This document shows, piece by piece, positions 61,800 through 64,000 of a DNA stretch of 64,000 nucleotides. The stretch's first letter is position 1. Every line of letters begins with the position of its first letter. The notes beneath the pieces are model-generated. The model did no database searches. It was not told where the DNA came from and was given only the letters and a program-made list of their open reading frames with translations. The translations under genes and the position numbers were made by a program. This stretch comes from Cordia subcordata (Eukaryota > Streptophyta > Magnoliopsida > Boraginales > Cordiaceae): assembly GCA_028554755.1 (NCBI GenBank), contig JAPTOF010000011.1, positions 5,732,501-5,796,500 of the forward strand. Direction: 5' to 3'.

Positions 61800-64000
61800 T
61801 TATGAGTCAATGCTAATCTCAATGTCATGTGATCCAGCTGGAAAGTCACCAGACAAGCACTCTGCACTGTCATCTAGAAAACTAGAAATAGTATCCTCAA
61901 CTAGTTCCTCAAAGATGGCCTCTTCCATTTCAATGCCAATATGTTCAATGTCCAAATAGGGTTTCATCCACATTTCAGATTTTGTCATGTCTTTTTGTAC
62001 AAGCTGGTCTAGAGATTTAGGTGGTGGATGGTGAACAAGATGCAGCTCAACTCCTTCCCATATCTCATGGATGAGGTTTATCCCTCTCGGGGCTGGCCGA
62101 ATGCTCTGTCTACTCGAGGATATGCCAACGAAGCCACCAAAATAGTGGTCACATACCTCTTTTAGAACTTCATTAGTGCAATCAAAAAGGAGTTTTTGAT
62201 CATGACGCCTGCCGGAAAATAACTCTACTTCATCAAACAATGATTGGTCAAGAATCTGGTCTGAAGAAAGCCACCTCGGAAGAAATTCATCCCAGTTCAA
62301 GCCAGAACCTAGCAACACGGCCTCTACATATTCAAATGGAGATTCCCCTTCCTCCATACAGTTTATAATAGAAATTCCTTGGTCACTAACAGGACTTTGT
62401 TCTTCAAACTGGATTTTCCGCGGATGAATTTCCAGTTCTGCAGATTTTCAAAAACTAATAAGTAAAGAGCCATATACTACAAAACATCAAGTTGTCGTGA
62501 TGTTATACAACTCAGTGGATATGCTAACCTTGTTGCTGAATGGTTCTAGCAGGACTTATGTCATCTTCTGAAAATAATGGCTCAAGAACAGAAATGGGAC
62601 TTGGTCGATCTGTTTTCTCTATTCCCTTCTCAGGGTCCTCAACTTTTGTTTTGACTGAAGAGCATGATAGGGATGCTAGTGGAGGAGATGATTCTTGATA
62701 TTCTTCAAACGATTCCTGAAGAACATACTAACACAGACATGCGCAACAGAAATGTTAAGGACAATATATACAAGCACACAGAATAGATGTATTAGATTAA
62801 TGTCTCATTTAAATAACCATTAAGCAACGGGACTTTACCAATTCCAAGCACTGGCTTGAGTTTTCTGCATTACATACAGCAGCTATATCATTCTGGACGT
62901 CTTCCAGAATTGGAGAACTGGCGCTTGATATTTCAAGAACATTCAATGTTTCATTCTCTTCTTGATCTATATTGATTGTGTTTTCAGTCTCTATATTTCC
63001 TGCACAGAATTTGGAAAGTAGTGCATTACAGAAACAGTTTTACAATAAGCAAAACATAGGATCAGAAACTGGTGCACATTATTTGTGTTCAAGAGAATAA
63101 ATACGAAAAGGATATCTTCAGTTGTCATACCTTCTCCCGTGGAGGATGTAGTTTCTTCCACTGAATTCTCAGATATGATTTCACATGAGGCATTATAGGT
63201 GACATCAGGAAATTGTCCTTTCTCATGATAATTCTCACAAGTCTCATGAGTTTTATTGTCCATGTTCTGCTTGGATGGACTAATATGACCATCATGTTTT
63301 TCTGGTGTGTGCTGATTGGTGCTATCCTTGATCCAATGGGAAGGGCCCCTAGGAGACAGTCTCGTCCTGGCAGTTACGAAGTTGCCTTCTGTGTCCTTTT
63401 CGGGACTGCACCTTGGAGAATCCTTGTACTCGGGCAGAGAAAGAATCCTCCCAAGTGATTCTGGTAACTGCCCTGTAATCAACTTGGCATCTGCCTCCCC
63501 ATCGTTCAGCATCTCGGAGAGATGTTTCTTCGCTTCTGCATAAATGTTAGATACCCCTGGGTTGAGATACCCAGAGGACTCATTTATAATGGCAGCATCA
63601 GCATCTTTTGACCTGGCATTCTTGTCTCCCCTCCTGAAGCCAATGGAAGGTTTTGCAAATTTTTCAGTATAGAAGTGATTTCTGTTTGGAGAACTCCATC
63701 CGAGATTTTCTCCACCAGTTCCTTTCTCAGTTTCACCGTGATTTTGATGCTGAGATGAAAATATATATGGAGTTTTGTTGGAACTAGATACCTGGCGCTC
63801 CTTTCCTATGGCATGTTTTAGCCTTCTTTTGATTTCAGTGAGAGAGAAAGTGGATGCTTGTTTATCACCTTGAACCTTATTGTCAATGGAGGAATTGGAG
63901 TGCAATGAAGTACTCATATTATCTTCATTATCAGGACCTCTAGAACCTGCTAGCCCAGGCTTCAGAATGACAATTTTACTTGAAGAGTGACGTATCTCAT
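61800..64000 (-). CDS. DUF4378 / TRM-like family protein, 3' part of gene (5' end beyond window)
   Basis: Four exons read on the minus strand: from beyond 64000 to 63131, 62999-62839, 62715-62529 and 62437-61800, all joined by GT-AG introns in consistent phase. The first visible residues include SSSKIVILKPG, the ILKPG-type motif, then FSLTEIKRRLKHAIGKER, a conserved motif of DUF3741-containing TON1 RECRUITING MOTIF (TRM) relatives. The linker has PSPISVLEPLF. The C-terminal exon carries DUF4378: ESPFEYVEAVLLGSGLNWDE, FDCTNEVLKEVCDHYFG and EEAIFEELVEDTISSFL, then the stop. At least 560 residues are in the window. TRM proteins bring TON1 and PP2A to cortical microtubules and affect cell shape and division plane; membership here is inferred from motifs, and the exact orthologue is not resolved. 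The third exon could alternatively begin at 62727. Confidence 0.87.

Overview
The window is AT-rich nuclear DNA from a flowering plant, most likely a dicot. The evidence is GT-AG introns, a plant-type MED12 gene, a plant-specific DUF4378/TRM-like gene, chromodomain-bearing Ty3 and Ty1/copia retrotransposons with initiator-Met tRNA primer sites, hAT, Tourist-like and Mutator-like elements, and a tRNA-derived SINE. I cannot name the species.

Layout. 1-640: nothing recognised. 641-5653: a complete but inactivated hAT DNA transposon (matching TIR starts, 8-bp target-site duplication, one transposase frame with three stops). 5654-11590: old repeats, including a LINE 3' fragment (9541-9900), a SIRE-like LTR remnant and a Helitron-like end. 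11590-19860: a degenerate copia element split by a full-length Ty3 chromovirus (12889-18780, TSD TTAT), with a Tourist-like MITE (19341-19715) just downstream. 20451-34010 (minus; leader exon to about 35700): an intact MED12 gene with 12 coding exons that join to 2,258 codons. 35830-42922: intergenic DNA with a 193-bp tandem duplication, two or three MITEs and a SIRE-like LTR. 42923-50680 (minus): a copia element with short LTRs, into which a 2.87-kb non-autonomous LTR element (43689-46554, TSD TATAT) has inserted. 50686-59600: more repeats, including a SIRE-like LTR, a probable 1.57-kb solo LTR (57218-58786) and microsatellites. 59625-59727: a SINE with a 16-bp TSD. 60028-60640: a Mutator-type MITE built around a CATCTT-rich tandem tract. 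61800-64000 (minus): the 3' part of a DUF4378/TRM-like gene whose 5' end lies outside the window.

Only two host protein genes are supported, both on the minus strand. MED12 belongs to the CDK8 kinase module of Mediator; the DUF4378 gene resembles proteins linked to the microtubule TON1-TRM-PP2A system. I see no functional link between them. All other long ORFs belong to decayed transposons or are non-coding shadows. I found no new biochemical system. What stands out is the quality of the insertion records: nested elements with readable TSDs, several non-autonomous elements, and a repeated G-to-A / C-to-T decay signature.
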